From contig WPDH01000164.1 in NCBI GenBank assembly GCA_019137255.1, positions 1 through 47,800 on the forward strand: 47,800 nucleotides of DNA. The letters are read 5' to 3'. Under the pieces are notes generated by a model that worked only from the letters and a program-made list of their open reading frames with translations, was not told where the DNA came from and did not search any database. Shown here in pieces: positions 32,088 through 42,174 of the stretch. The translations under genes were made by a program, and so were the position numbers. Every line of letters begins with the position of its first letter. Within the stretch, counting starts at the first letter, position 1. Source of the stretch: Corinectria fuckeliana (taxonomy: Eukaryota > Ascomycota > Sordariomycetes > Hypocreales > Nectriaceae).

Positions 32088-34877
32088 ATGGGACGGTTCG
32101 GCAGCATCATGGCCAAGGCGGGCGACATTGTGCAGCAGGCCAACCAGGAGTATCAGCGGGCGAGGGAGCAGCAAGGACAGCGACAGCAGCAGCAGCAGCA
32201 ACAAGGGCAGTATGGACAATATGGGCAACCTCAGCAATACGGACAGCCTCAGCAACATGGACAACCTCAGCAATACGGACAACCTCAGCAGTTCAACCAA
32301 CAGCTACACATGACCCAAACGCCAACACCTGCTTCGCCTGCATCGTCACCCCCGTGGCAGAAACAAGCAGAGCAAGAACTCGCCCGTCTGCGCCAGCAGC
32401 AACACGCCGCCGAAGCCGCCGCCATCCAGCAGGCCGAGGCCGACAGGCAGTACGCCGAGCGCCTGGCCGCGCAGTACCGCGCGGAGCAGGAGCGCGAGAC
32501 GCGGAGGTTGCAGCTCGAAGCCGAGCGACTGCAGGCCGAGGCCGAGGTGGAGCAGCAGAAGGCGGCCGCCTTTCTCCAGCAGCAGCAGGAACGGCTTCAG
32601 CGCCAGATGCAGTATTTGCAAGTCGGCTCCACACCGCCGCCGGTTCCGCCGAGACCGCGCAGCAGCGCATACTTCCCCCCGCCTCCGCCGGTCCAACCCT
32701 CCGGAGCCTCCGGCCCGGCTCTGCCGCCGCGGCCGGGAGTCGTTCGCTGCGCGGGGCGAGCGACCGAGGCGGCTTCTCCGGCGGTGGCCTTTTCGCCGCC
32801 TCCCGGACGGGATGTCTCTTCGACGAATCCGTTCAGGGAGGACGCTGGTGCTTCGACAAACCCGTTTTCCCCTGCGCATGAGTCTCCTCTTCAAGTGCAG
32901 AGCCCGCAGAGCTCCTCGTCAACTCCGACGCATCCGGTTCAAGTACAGACCCCCCAGTCTCCACCACGAGCCTTTGTGCCTGCTCCCCCGCCTCCCCCGC
33001 CTTTGAAAAGTCCGACCCAGGAACACCCTCAGCAGAGTTACCCACCCCCTCCGGTGACCTCGTTCCAGGAGCATTCCCAGCACAGCGTAGCGCCGGCTCA
33101 AACGCAACCGCCGCAGTCGTTCCCCGTCGAGCCAACTCGGGCCCAGCAGCAGCCTCCTCCCCGCGCAAGGACCCCAGAGCCACCGAAGCCACATCCTTAT
33201 GGCGTGACACCACTTGCCGAGTGCAGCTCGGATGGCGTCACGTATGACTTGGACTGGTTCTTCCACCCGAGCGTTCCTTCGTACCTTGTTTGTGGTCGGT
33301 GCTATGTCGACGACGTTTACGACAGCCCATTCCAGCAAGTCTTCACGAAGACGTTTTATAGTGACAAGAAGACCCGAAAGTGTCTCTTCGGAAGCCGACG
33401 GATGAAGGAACGGCTCTGGCATGAGGCTGTATCGTCGGGAAATCTTGATCCGGTTATCAAGTTTATGGAGAAGCGAGCGAGCATCGACGACTGCCCGCAG
33501 GCTGTCCTGAAGGAAGGGGAGAGCTGGTACACGACGGCAGAGATTCCTGGGATGACCATGTGCAAAGCATGCTACGAGGATAGCTTGATGGCGACGCCAT
33601 TTGGAGACCACTTCACACTTCAGAGCATCCCCTCGCAGTGCTTCTGCGACTCGTCTACTTGGTACGTCCGCCGCCTGTTCGAAGACTACGCCAAGATCAA
33701 CAACTGGGCGGCCTTTGCCGAGGGCGTCAAGACGCGGATCCAACTACCTGCGTGTCCCAAGCAAGCCGCCATCAAGGGGAACGATCGCGCCTGGTTCAAG
33801 TCATCGCGCGGCCCGAGCGGTCTCCAGGTATGCGTTGCTTGCTACTACGACTACTTCCACGGCATGCCGGGGGCCGACACCTTCAGGCGCGTAGCCGGGG
33901 CCGACCACGATACCAAGTGCGTCATGGGTCATCTGAACATCAGGATCCCCACGCACAACGCTGTGGCCAAGAAGGACATGGAGATCTTCTGGACGGCCAT
34001 CCGCGGCGTCGACGAACAGCCCTTCTGCGACGGCCAGGGCACCACAGGCGCCGTCTGGTACACGCTCCCCAACGACCCCCCCGGCTTCGGCATCTGCGGC
34101 GGCTGCTACGCCGGCATCGTGCAGGTGCTCGGCGGGACGAAGCACTTTGTGCCCAAGCCGGGGACGTCCAAGGCCGACACGCTGCTCTGCTGCTTCAACC
34201 TGGGGCACCACCGCGGCCAGACTTACCTGGGCAAGTACTCCGAGAGCCTCCTCCGCGGCGACTGGACGTCGTTCTGCGACTACGCCATGAAGTTTGGCAA
34301 CGTGCCGCCGTGCCACCGGAGACACCTGAACAAGGGCGGCGGTCGACGGGTCTGGGGCTGGGGCGTCGCGGCCATCTGCGAGGAGTGCTACCTGACGTTC
34401 GCGCAGGGGACCAGCCTCGAGAGCCGCTTCGTGCTGCACGGCGAGCGCGACGCCGCGGACAAGAAGCGCATGTGCGACCTGTACTCGCCGCGGATGCGCC
34501 AGCTGTACACGCAGGCCTGCGCGTCCGGCGACCTGCAGGGCTTCCTGGCGGCCGGCGAGCACCGCCACCAGGTGTGGTGCGAGACCATCGTCGTGTGCGA
34601 GCAGATGCTCACGCAGCAGCGGCTGGCGGCGATGCGGGCGCAGACGCTGGCCATCTCGGGCAGCTTCTACAAGAACATGGGCGGCATGGTGGACGCGACC
34701 ATGGGGCATAGCTACACGGTGGGCAACGCGTATGCTGGCTACGGGCACGCAAACCAGTACACGCTGCAGGGGCACGTGTATGATCGGCAGGCGAGCGACA
34801 TGAGGGCGACGGCGATGGGGACGGGGAGCGTGATGCAGGTCGGGTTGTTGGAGGCGAGGTGGATGGAGGTTGAGTGA
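32088..34877 (+). CDS. Gln/Pro-rich protein with five tandem ~90-residue cysteine modules, unknown function
   Basis: An intronless 929-residue protein. Residues about 18-75 are Gln-rich with YGQPQQ-type tandem repeats. Residues about 95-190 form a charged Gln/Glu/Ala coiled-coil-like helix, and 195-380 are Pro/Ser-rich and disordered. From about 386 to 850, five related modules follow. Each has an aromatic W(F/Y) lead-in, a CxxCY motif (Cys at residues 402, 492, 582, 670 and 764), a further Cys about 30 residues later, a helical stretch, and a closing Cys. The spacing of 90, 90, 88 and 94 residues is striking, and four cysteines per module suggest metal binding (inference). I do not recognise the domain; relatives in fungal annotations are uncharacterised. 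No signal peptide or membrane helix is evident. It is convergent with the WD40-like gene, 127 bp away. Confidence 0.9.
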   Translation: MGRFGSIMAKAGDIVQQANQEYQRAREQQGQRQQQQQQQGQYGQYGQPQQYGQPQQHGQPQQYGQPQQFNQQLHMTQTPTPASPASSPPWQKQAEQELARLRQQQHAAEAAAIQQAEADRQYAERLAAQYRAEQERETRRLQLEAERLQAEAEVEQQKAAAFLQQQQERLQRQMQYLQVGSTPPPVPPRPRSSAYFPPPPPVQPSGASGPALPPRPGVVRCAGRATEAASPAVAFSPPPGRDVSSTNPFREDAGASTNPFSPAHESPLQVQSPQSSSSTPTHPVQVQTPQSPPRAFVPAPPPPPPLKSPTQEHPQQSYPPPPVTSFQEHSQHSVAPAQTQPPQSFPVEPTRAQQQPPPRARTPEPPKPHPYGVTPLAECSSDGVTYDLDWFFHPSVPSYLVCGRCYVDDVYDSPFQQVFTKTFYSDKKTRKCLFGSRRMKERLWHEAVSSGNLDPVIKFMEKRASIDDCPQAVLKEGESWYTTAEIPGMTMCKACYEDSLMATPFGDHFTLQSIPSQCFCDSSTWYVRRLFEDYAKINNWAAFAEGVKTRIQLPACPKQAAIKGNDRAWFKSSRGPSGLQVCVACYYDYFHGMPGADTFRRVAGADHDTKCVMGHLNIRIPTHNAVAKKDMEIFWTAIRGVDEQPFCDGQGTTGAVWYTLPNDPPGFGICGGCYAGIVQVLGGTKHFVPKPGTSKADTLLCCFNLGHHRGQTYLGKYSESLLRGDWTSFCDYAMKFGNVPPCHRRHLNKGGGRRVWGWGVAAICEECYLTFAQGTSLESRFVLHGERDAADKKRMCDLYSPRMRQLYTQACASGDLQGFLAAGEHRHQVWCETIVVCEQMLTQQRLAAMRAQTLAISGSFYKNMGGMVDATMGHSYTVGNAYAGYGHANQYTLQGHVYDRQASDMRATAMGTGSVMQVGLLEARWMEVE
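32200..32310 (+). repeat. In-frame YGQPQQ-type tandem repeat
   Basis: About six imperfect 15-18 bp units (variants of GGACAACCTCAGCAATAC) encoding (Y/H)GQPQQ, directly after a CAG-rich run. This is likely to be length-polymorphic between strains. Confidence 0.85.
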
Positions 34878-35004
34878 TCCATATATGACTAGTGAATATT
34901 ACTAAGCTGGGGTATCCACTCTGGACTACCTCCCCCGTCACATGCAATAAATCCAGTGCACAGCCACGGAACCCTGGATCGCAACAGCAACGCTTTTGTA
35001 CTCC

Positions 35005-36890
35005 CTAGAAGACCAGTTCCCATACATCCAGCGTCGACATGGTCACCCGCACCCCCATCCACGACGCCGCCTTGCCCAGGATCAAGTACCGCCCGTCGCC
35101 GCTGAAGCTCGCCGACGTCACATAGCCGCTCTGGAACTTGATGGTGTACAGCACCTTGCCCGAGTACAGGTCGCCAATGTCGACGCCGTCGTCGGTGCGG
35201 CAGCACAGGAAGCGGCAGTCCTTGGAGATGGCCAGCGGCCAGCCCTCGCGCGTGCGCCGCGAGCCCAGGCTGTAGCTCTCCAGGTCGGCGCTGGCGTGGT
35301 TCCAGTGGTAGACGGTGTCGCCGCGGACCGACACCACCACGTCGCTGCCGGGCACCACGCCCAGGAACAGCGGCTTCTTCCACGTGTCCGTGTCTAGCTT
35401 GGCTAGCGCCTTGCCCGTCGCCGGGTCCGTGAGCCGGATCGTGCCGTCCCGCGATTGCGACACGAGCGCCCGGCCGTCGGGCGTAAAGGCCGCGTGCGTC
35501 ACCTCGTCGACGTGGCACGAGACGACGCGCGCGCGGTCCAGCACGCCGCCGGACTTGACGTCGATGAGGGCGATGCGGTTGCGCGCGCTGCCCACGGCGA
35601 GCCACTTGCCGTCGGGCGAGAAGCACAGCGGCCTGGCGCCGGGCCAGCGCATCTGCTGGATCCGCCGGCCGTTGATGTAGTCCCCCAGGTACACGATGGG
35701 CTTCTTGAAGGTCGCCCCGTCGTGGCCCCAGGCGTTGAGGTCCTTGGCGTCCTCCTCGCACAGGTACGCCCAGGAGCGGCCGTCTTCGCAAAAGGTCAGC
35801 TGGACGCCGTGCTGGTTGGACAGGCAGGAGACCTGGTTAGCCTGGGTGTCGTAGAAGCGCGTGGGCGGGTCCATGGTCGACACGGCGATGGTGGGCTTGT
35901 TGTGGCGCGTGAGAAAGGCGACCTGGACGACCTCGTGGTTGGAGAGCTCCTTCTTGGCGATGTGGCGGAGGCTAATGTGAAGCGGCGTTGGGTTTGGGAT
36001 GCCGATGGCGTGGTAGTCGGGGACTTCGGAGTCCACCTCGGAGTGGATGGAGGACACGGTGGTTCTACATGGTGTAAGCTGGAGGATGTCGACAAGTATT
36101 GAGCTTCGAGCGAGCAAAGGAGAAGAGAAGCTAGAAAAAAGAAATGAAGAAAAAGAAAGGGGTTATCAAGCATACTCAGCTGCCGATGCTCCTGTCGTCG
36201 TGCTATTCGTCTCCGGCACAAACAAACTCGTCGACGTCTGCTCCATGTACTCCTGCAGCGCCTCGATGAACTCCGCTAGCACCGGCTGTTGCGTCTGTAC
36301 GCGGAAGTCATCGGTCTCGGCGTCTTCACCCAGTCGCACTCGCAGATTGAAGGCCTCTTGGAGAATCTGAGAGCTGTCGTATGGCGGCAGCTCGGCCTGG
36401 CCTGCTGTCGGCTGAAAGTTGATGGAACTATGACGAGTTAGCTACTATTCGTTTGAAGAATAGAGGAGGAAATGGCTGACAATAATAGAGCGTCCAGTCC
36501 TAGGTTCATAGCTATCCTCGCATTCTCTACCAGCCGCCCCAACGGCGCCAGCCGCTCTGCTGTGTGCTCCAGCCAGCTCTCCGCGGCGGGCGCATCCGGG
36601 CGGCGGTCCAGCGCGTCGTTGACCTCGCCGACGAGGAAGCCGGCGTTCTGGACGACGTTGCGCAGCGCCGTCGACAGCTTCGCCGGGAGCCCAGCGGGTC
36701 CGTCGGCGGCTGCGGCGTTGTGGCCCAGCTGCCGGGCGACCAGCCGCACCTCGGCCAGCCCCCGCGACAGCACGGCGAGGTCCGGCCGCGCGGCCGGGCA
36801 GCGCACCGCGAAGTCCCCGAGGGCGACTTCGGAAGCAGTGCCGGCGGTCAGCAGGCCCGCGCAAAGGGGCGCGAGGTGTTCGGCGCCCAT
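35005..36890 (-). CDS. Helical N-terminal domain + WD40-like propeller protein
   Basis: Three exons on minus: 36,890-36,481, 36,427-36,176, and 36,064-35,005 (573 residues) or 36,130-35,005 (595 residues). Intron 1 is 53 nt (donor GTCAGC, branch GCTAAC, acceptor TAG). Intron 2 has donor GTATGC and two in-frame acceptors 66 nt apart. The N-terminal ~140 residues are all-helical, with a pattern of spaced Leu/Arg like the helical N-terminal domains of fungal STAND/NLR-type proteins (resemblance only; no NACHT is present). The C-terminal ~340 residues show beta-propeller blades: LCFSPDGKWLAVGSARNRIALIDV, then AFTPDGRALVSQSRDGTIRLTD, and ASFSGDGRYLILG. Most likely an intracellular scaffold; function unknown. 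No catalytic motif seen. Confidence 0.83.
36065..36175 (-). other. Intron 2 of the WD40-like gene with two possible acceptors
   Basis: Donor GTATGC at 36,175. The near acceptor (…TTTTTTCTAG, ending 36,131) gives a 45-nt intron with a TGATAAC branch and a long pyrimidine tract. The far acceptor (…CATGTAG, ending 36,065) gives 111 nt. Both keep the frame, so the proteins would differ by 22 residues. The 45-nt form has the better splice signals. Confidence 0.6.
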
Positions 36891-37025
36891 TTGTCTAGCG
36901 TGCGGGAGGGCGATGGAGTGATGGGGTGTTGTGCGGGTTGCGGGATAAATCGGAGGTTGGCTGATCGTACGCTGTCATTCGCACAGCGAGGCACACCATG
37001 ATGAGGTTAAAAAAAACACTCGGCC

Positions 37026-37043
37026 TTTTTTTTTTTTTTTTTT
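37026..37043 (+). repeat. Poly-T tract (18 T)
   Basis: Uninterrupted T18. On the minus strand it is a poly-A about 140 nt upstream of the WD40-like start codon, so it may be a nucleosome-excluding promoter element, or the tail of a retroposed sequence. Confidence 0.9.
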
Positions 37044-37263
37044 GGAAGGGGGGGCTGCAACGCGAGGCTGTGAGATTGCGAGGATTTACCTTGGCTGTAT
37101 TGGCACGGAGCACTTGGCGGCGACGTCACGCCCGGGACCATCGGAGGTTTGACGGCGACTAGCTCCGGGACGTAACTGTACGGCAGTCGACAGCGCGGCG
37201 CCCGATATGGACAGACGACCACGCGAGGGGAGCCCGAGCGGAAGGGGTCGGAAGGGGTGGAAA

Positions 37264-37278
37264 GGGTGGGTGGGTGGG
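37264..37278 (+). promoter_or_regulatory. Potential G-quadruplex (four GGG runs, 1-nt loops)
   Basis: GGGTGGGTGGGTGGG, with extra GGGG runs at 37,244 and 37,254. Single-T loops are the most stable parallel quadruplex design known. It lies 374 bp upstream of the minus-strand WD40-like gene, on the strand that is non-template for plus transcription. Function is inference. Confidence 0.6.
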
Positions 37279-39379
37279 TGAATTACGACGCTATGACTGG
37301 AGGGTTCTAGACGCGCGGCAAAGGACAGGACGTTTCTCCCCGAGCGTCTAATTTGTGGACAGGCAATGGAGATGGAAAGGAAAAAAAGCTGGGGAAGACG
37401 AGCGAAATGAGGAGTGCGGGGGTGAGAACGATTTGGCGCTCTTGTGATGAGTAAGGCTTGCACGCATAGAAGCATAGCCTCAGTACGCTCATCATGACGT
37501 CAGTCACCCTCTCCACTTTCCGGATGGGGCAAGTCAGGTATCTCAGCACACAACGAAGGATGAGAGACTAGAAAACGGGAGAAGAGATCCGAGACCTTTA
37601 TGGAACCAGTATGTTCTTTGCGCAGTAGCAGAATGTGCGAGGTAGCATCTATGGCTATTGATAATTGAAAGCGCCTGGTTTCTGCGAAAAGAGAAACGCA
37701 GCTGCGGCCCGTGATTTAGGGGCAATTACGTTTCGGCTCGGGCCTGACAACCCGGGACAGTTCGTGCTAGCGCAGCGCTAATGTCACCACCTGCCATCAA
37801 CGCCTGCCTTTTGTAGCATTTTCGGGGTCTTGCCCCGCCACCCGACCCCTCTGTGATCTGCCCCCCGCGAAAGCATCACTGGCACCGCACTCGCTGGGGT
37901 GCACAAGACTATCAACTCAAGTGACTGCCCCAGCCTTACATCCCGTGCTTCAGTAGGCGCGTTGCTTGCTAGTATGCATCTTTTACTCATCCTCCGTCTA
38001 GGGGCCTTGACGGACAAAAGCCACACGACATTTGCTGTAATTACAGCGCGTCGTACCTGTGATGGCGACTTTCCTGCTCTGTGGAGTGTGGAGCCTGTGG
38101 CCAGATTAGATCTACTCACTAGGCCTATCTCAGCAGCTCGTCCACGTTGCCGGTAGCCGCGGTACCCACCAGTCGACTTACTGTACAGCTCGGAAGGATC
38201 AGAAAGGTGGTTTTGAGCTTTGTTATGCTATTTTCTTCACGTTACGCTTTACGTCCAGCTCTCATCAAAGTCCCATTGGATGTTGAAGCGCGCTGGGAGA
38301 TGGCGTCCTTGACTGCTCTACTAGGTGGCAATGGTGAATGTATCTAGCTGTCGTACAGATGCGCTTACCGCAGCCTCACGTGGCAAGCCACTTATTTTTT
38401 TCAAATCCTGGTAGGGGGCTGTACTAGGTAGTACCTCTCAGGGCTTGGAAGACGTTGAGTCAGACGGCCGGCTCGGTCGCGTGGCATGGAAAAAACGGGG
38501 TGCAACCCACGCGACCAAGTTCCCGGATTCTGGGAGACAGGGAAGACAGTGATCTGAGATGCAAATGCAAGACACACTGATGAAGCCCACCAAGTATTGC
38601 CTGCAGCACACCATCTTCCACCTCCTGTAGCACGCTGTTTGATGGACCAGCGGCACCCGCGGCTACATCAGCACACATCCCCCCTCCAACTCTCCAGGCT
38701 CCCACTGGCTTGCGCATAAGGAGGCCGCAAGGATGCTCGCAACAGCTCCTCTACACCGCGATCGTGGTGCGGCAGGAGGGTGCGACAAACCCCGGCGGCT
38801 CGCGCCAGGGGAGAGGACCTGTTTGCGCGGGCCTGGAGGGAGATGCCGTCTCTCATTGGATCACGTCCTCGCAAGCCCTGCAGCTTTGGTGAAGGCTTCC
38901 GGCCGTCGGTATCTAGTTGGCACCTAGGTATGCAGTAGCGTTACACTATCTGTGCTGATGTGCTGCAAAAAGAAACAAGCGTCTACGCCAGCAGCGCGCC
39001 AACTACTCTATGCCGTCAACTAGGTTGTTGCGCCAGAGCTGCCGCCAGCGGGACAGTCGATCGTGGTGAAGACTGCGCATGCGCATGCGAATGCGAGTTC
39101 CAAGGGCCGCCACCGGTTGACAATCCCAGGTCCCACGGCCAAGGCGGCCAGCCAGCTTGCGGCTTGCAAATACGGCTCTTCGTGGTTGAGCTGTACTACC
39201 CAAGGCATCCCTTCATTTCTAGTGGCCACAGGCACCGCGCCGGTAGCCGCCGCAAGTAGAGGTGTTCGCGAGCGCGAGCCAATGGATTTGCCCCATCTGC
39301 GACGCCGGCTTGTCCAGCTGCGTTTTGTTTTCTTTTTCCTTCCCGCCCACTCTCCAAGCCCGTCATCGTTGGTCCTTTC

Positions 39380-41030
39380 GGGAAGTCATCATGCCGACGC
39401 AGTCAATGACGAGCCCCTGTGGTCGGCCGCGCAGGCAGCTGTTCAAGCCATCCCCTTTGTCGCCTCTTCTCCCACCAACTCCCACCCTCTCCACCGACTT
39501 CAGCATCGCTTTGACCCTCCGCTCTCTGTAGCCTCGTTGTCCTGGCGCCTTCTAGGTTGCGGACTGCCGATTCAGGCTGCGGTGGGAGACCCTCTGTTAG
39601 TCTACGGCTGGCAGCGTCTTGCCAAGCCATCGGCCTCACCGAGCTGTCGCCTTTCTCTCCTCTTTTCCACCAGCTTCCAGCCGTCCCCCAAGCTTCAGCC
39701 CAGAACTGGCCGACACTTTCTTTAGTCTCATTACCCTGAGACCTTTCAGATTGCGGAGTGCCCATTTGCGCCATGGTGGGAAACCATCCATGACCCTTAG
39801 TAGCGTCTTCTGAGCCATCTCCCTATTGTCAAGCCATCGCCTCATGCAGCTATCGCCACCCTCTCTCTCTCTCCCCTTCCGCCCACCAAATTGCAGCCTC
39901 GCCGCTGTCATCAGTCTGAAGCTAACTCTCTGCCATCTTTAGCATCATCGTCCACGGACCTTCCAGAATACCAACGCGCGCTTTCGCTCCAGGCCGTGGT
40001 GGATACCCTCCGTTACAGCTGCCAGCGCCTTGTGGTCAACCCATCGCCTTCCCGAGCCGCGCCTTGTCGGACTTTCAACGTCCCTGCCCCCGCCTGAAGC
40101 TCGATCGTCGCTTTGCCCCCATCGTCCACGAACCTCCCCGTTACGATCGATGACACGACCGTCCTATAAACCCGTAGTCTTCTGAGGAAGCCATCGCATT
40201 GTCGCTTCAGGATGTGGTGGCACCTCATCTGTTGCGGTGAGCGGTGTGGCTGTCTTGTCGAGCCATCGTCTTTTTAGCAAGCCATCGTGCTGCTGAGCTG
40301 TCGCGTTCCTCTCGTCTTTTCCACCACATGGTCGCTTCAGGCCGCGACAGGACCCTACCGTTGCAACAAGGAACGCGGCTGTCTTTCACAGCTGCCGCCG
40401 TCTTTCAGAGCCGCCGCCGTCTGCAGAACAAGCCAACGTATTCCCGCTTCAGGTCGTGACAGGACCGCTCCGTTGCGGTCGATGACGCGGCTATTCTACA
40501 AAGCCGTAGGCTTCTAAGCAAGCTGTCGCATTACATCTTCGCGTCGCTACAGATTCATTCCTTTGTGCTGAGCGATGTGACTGTCTTGTCAAGCCATCGT
40601 CTTCTTAGCAAGCCATCCCATTGTTAAGCTGTCACTTTTCTCTCCCCCTTTCCACCAACTTCCACCAACTTTCCACCTTCCCCTTGTCTAGCTCACGCCC
40701 CGCCTTCATCCACAGACCTTCTAGAGCACGGGCTGTTTCTTCAGGCCATGATGGAACACCTCCACTGCGGTCGGTGGCGTAGTTGTTCTGTCCAACTATC
40801 AGCTTCTTAGCAAGCCATCGCGTTGACGACTCATCACTATTCCCTGTTCTGTCCAGCCAGCTTCCAGACCATCCTTGCCCATTCTGCAGCATTAGACTGA
40901 CGCCTACCAGTGGTTCTTTGTTCCTTTCATCAACTGGGGCTTCTGAACTCCGGTGTGTGGTTTCAGGCAACGACAGTTCCTCCATTCCCATCAGCTGGCG
41001 GCTTGGTTCCAGACAGACCCCAAGGTGGTC
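39380..41030 (+). repeat. Degenerate ~200-220 bp tandem repeat array
   Basis: A core resembling TTCAGGCYGYGGTGGRACCC followed by CTCCGTTGCGGTCG recurs near 39,571, 39,770 (partial), 39,989, 40,206, 40,336, 40,448, 40,740 and 40,962. Most copies are followed by one or two AAGCCATCG motifs (for example 39,624, 39,832, 40,190, 40,280, 40,592, 40,811) and a CTTTTCTC/CCACCAACTTCCA pyrimidine segment. Spacing is mostly ~200-220 bp, with some half-length steps of 112-130. Frames across it are broken, so it is not a coding repeat now. Its family is unknown. Confidence 0.75.
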
Positions 41031-41039
41031 TTCCCTGGG

Positions 41040-41047
41040 TATAAATA
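41040..41047 (+). promoter_or_regulatory. TATA box of the small cysteine protein gene
   Basis: TATAAATA about 217 bp upstream of the ATG at 41,257 and about 130 bp upstream of a candidate 5'UTR intron; transcription would start near 41,070-41,090 (CTCTTCATCTCAATCC region). Confidence 0.6.
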
Positions 41048-41172
41048 ACCGCTCACCCTCCCGACTTGTTGACTGCTCTTCATCTCAATCCAAAGCACAC
41101 AAGCCTTGCAGTCGCAATCACACCAAAGCGCTTCCTCCTCAGCATCAACACTCTGGACATCGCCCCCTTTTT

Positions 41173-41223
41173 GTATGCGCCAACGTAACCCGACTGGACA
41201 GTTCTCTCGTGCTAACTTACTAG
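41173..41223 (+). other. Probable 5'UTR intron
   Basis: 51 nt with textbook fungal signals: GTATGC donor, GTGCTAAC branch, TTACTAG acceptor ending 33 nt before the ATG at 41,257. The upstream exon has no in-frame ATG after the TATA box, so it is taken as non-coding. Confidence 0.65.
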
Positions 41224-41256
41224 CATATACAACTCAACCAAGCTAAACTACCCACA

Positions 41257-41709
41257 ATGCCACCAAACGACACGAAGCCACGACCGACGCCGGCCAAGAA
41301 GACGAAGCCACGTCCAACGCCGGCCAAGAAACCGAAACAACCCGCGACACCAAATAAGGAGGAACCTACGAAGCCGGTCGAGAAGAAGGAGTCTTTGGCC
41401 GTAGGGATTCTTTACGAGAATTTGGAGCCGTTCCAGACCAACTGCGGCGGTTGTGGTCGGAACCCCACGAAGAAGTGCTACGAGGACCGAGTACCTTGTG
41501 AAAACTGTGGCTGGGTGCGTCCATACAGAAAAGACGAGATACTCGAACAAAAGGTTGCGGGGACGGATGAAGGTAGAGCCCTTGAGGACGGAGAGGGGTG
41601 GACAAGTGTCATCCAGTTCGGGAACTTAACCTTCAAGGGAAAGGGAAAGGCGATGGACAAAGACGCGCTCCACTGGGCGAAGAAGTTTAGAGTGGCTCAT
41701 AACAAATGA
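41257..41709 (+). CDS. Small Lys/Pro-rich protein with five-cysteine zinc-ribbon-like motif
   Basis: 150 residues, with no family recognised. Residues 6-25 are two copies of TKPRPTPAKK, encoded by adjacent 30-bp units at 41,272-41,301 and 41,302-41,331, followed by a degenerate third (PKQPATPNK). Residues 63-84 carry C-x2-C-x7-C-x6-C-x2-C, suggesting one zinc ion bound by four of the five cysteines (inference). The C-terminal half contains a hydrophobic strand-like stretch (WTSVIQFGNLTFKGKG). The basic N-terminus could favour nucleic-acid or nuclear localisation. It is flanked by a TATA box and a probable 5'UTR intron, which support expression. It sits between a repeat array and a transposon, so it may be a lineage-specific gene. 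Confidence 0.72.
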   Translation: MPPNDTKPRPTPAKKTKPRPTPAKKPKQPATPNKEEPTKPVEKKESLAVGILYENLEPFQTNCGGCGRNPTKKCYEDRVPCENCGWVRPYRKDEILEQKVAGTDEGRALEDGEGWTSVIQFGNLTFKGKGKAMDKDALHWAKKFRVAHNK

Positions 41710-42174
41710 AAGTTGATGAAGCAAGGCAGTTAGCGATAGATAGAACCTTACTTTCGTCGACAGATTATTAATGTATTATTATTTGCACCATTATTTGCAC
41801 CACCTCTCAAACAGTACCATACCTAGCTGTAAAGTAGAACCCGACCTAAGCTTTGTCCATGTCAGTAGAACCGCCGTAGCTGCACATGTCGGCAGAGGCG
41901 GGTTAAGGCGTATTTAGGTCATGCGATTAGTGGCTGAGGGATGGAATGGCCCGCCACATTAAGGGATCTAGGTACATACGAAGTACAGCCCCTCTATTGA
42001 CATCCTCGCGCCGGCCTCACAGCGTGCGCAACTCGGATCCAGCATCAGCCGATGCAGCGTTACGGGCGCCAAGAGAGTGCAGGAAATACAGATTCACACT
42101 TTAGCTACGTTGCGACTGTATAGTAATTAGACTGCCCGCAGGCTGAATGGCGCGCAGTAGATATATAACAGGTA
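41710..42174. other. Intergenic, 3' flank of the small gene
   Basis: No gene. A direct repeat of TTATTTGCACCA at about 41,778-41,802 lies about 70 bp past the stop codon, in the likely 3'UTR. The sequence becomes AT-richer toward the transposon. Confidence 0.5.

Larger units (their letters stand above)
36891..39380. other. Gene-free DNA upstream of the WD40-like gene
   Basis: No supported gene over about 2.5 kb. It holds an 18-T run at 37,026-37,043, a G-quadruplex-type motif at 37,264-37,278, and otherwise unique-looking sequence. ORFs on both strands are short or lack an ATG. Confidence 0.5.

Noticed and set aside
33638..34775. Long open frames on both strands overlapping the cysteine-module gene (357 and 324 codons)
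   Set aside because: Arg/Ala/His-rich translations typical of GC-rich shadow frames; the frame with the periodic CxxCY modules is the coding one.
39063..39725. 220-codon + strand frame in the repeat array region
   Set aside because: No ATG at its start, Ser/Pro/Leu-rich low-complexity translation, overlaps a degenerate DNA repeat and has no recognisable domain.
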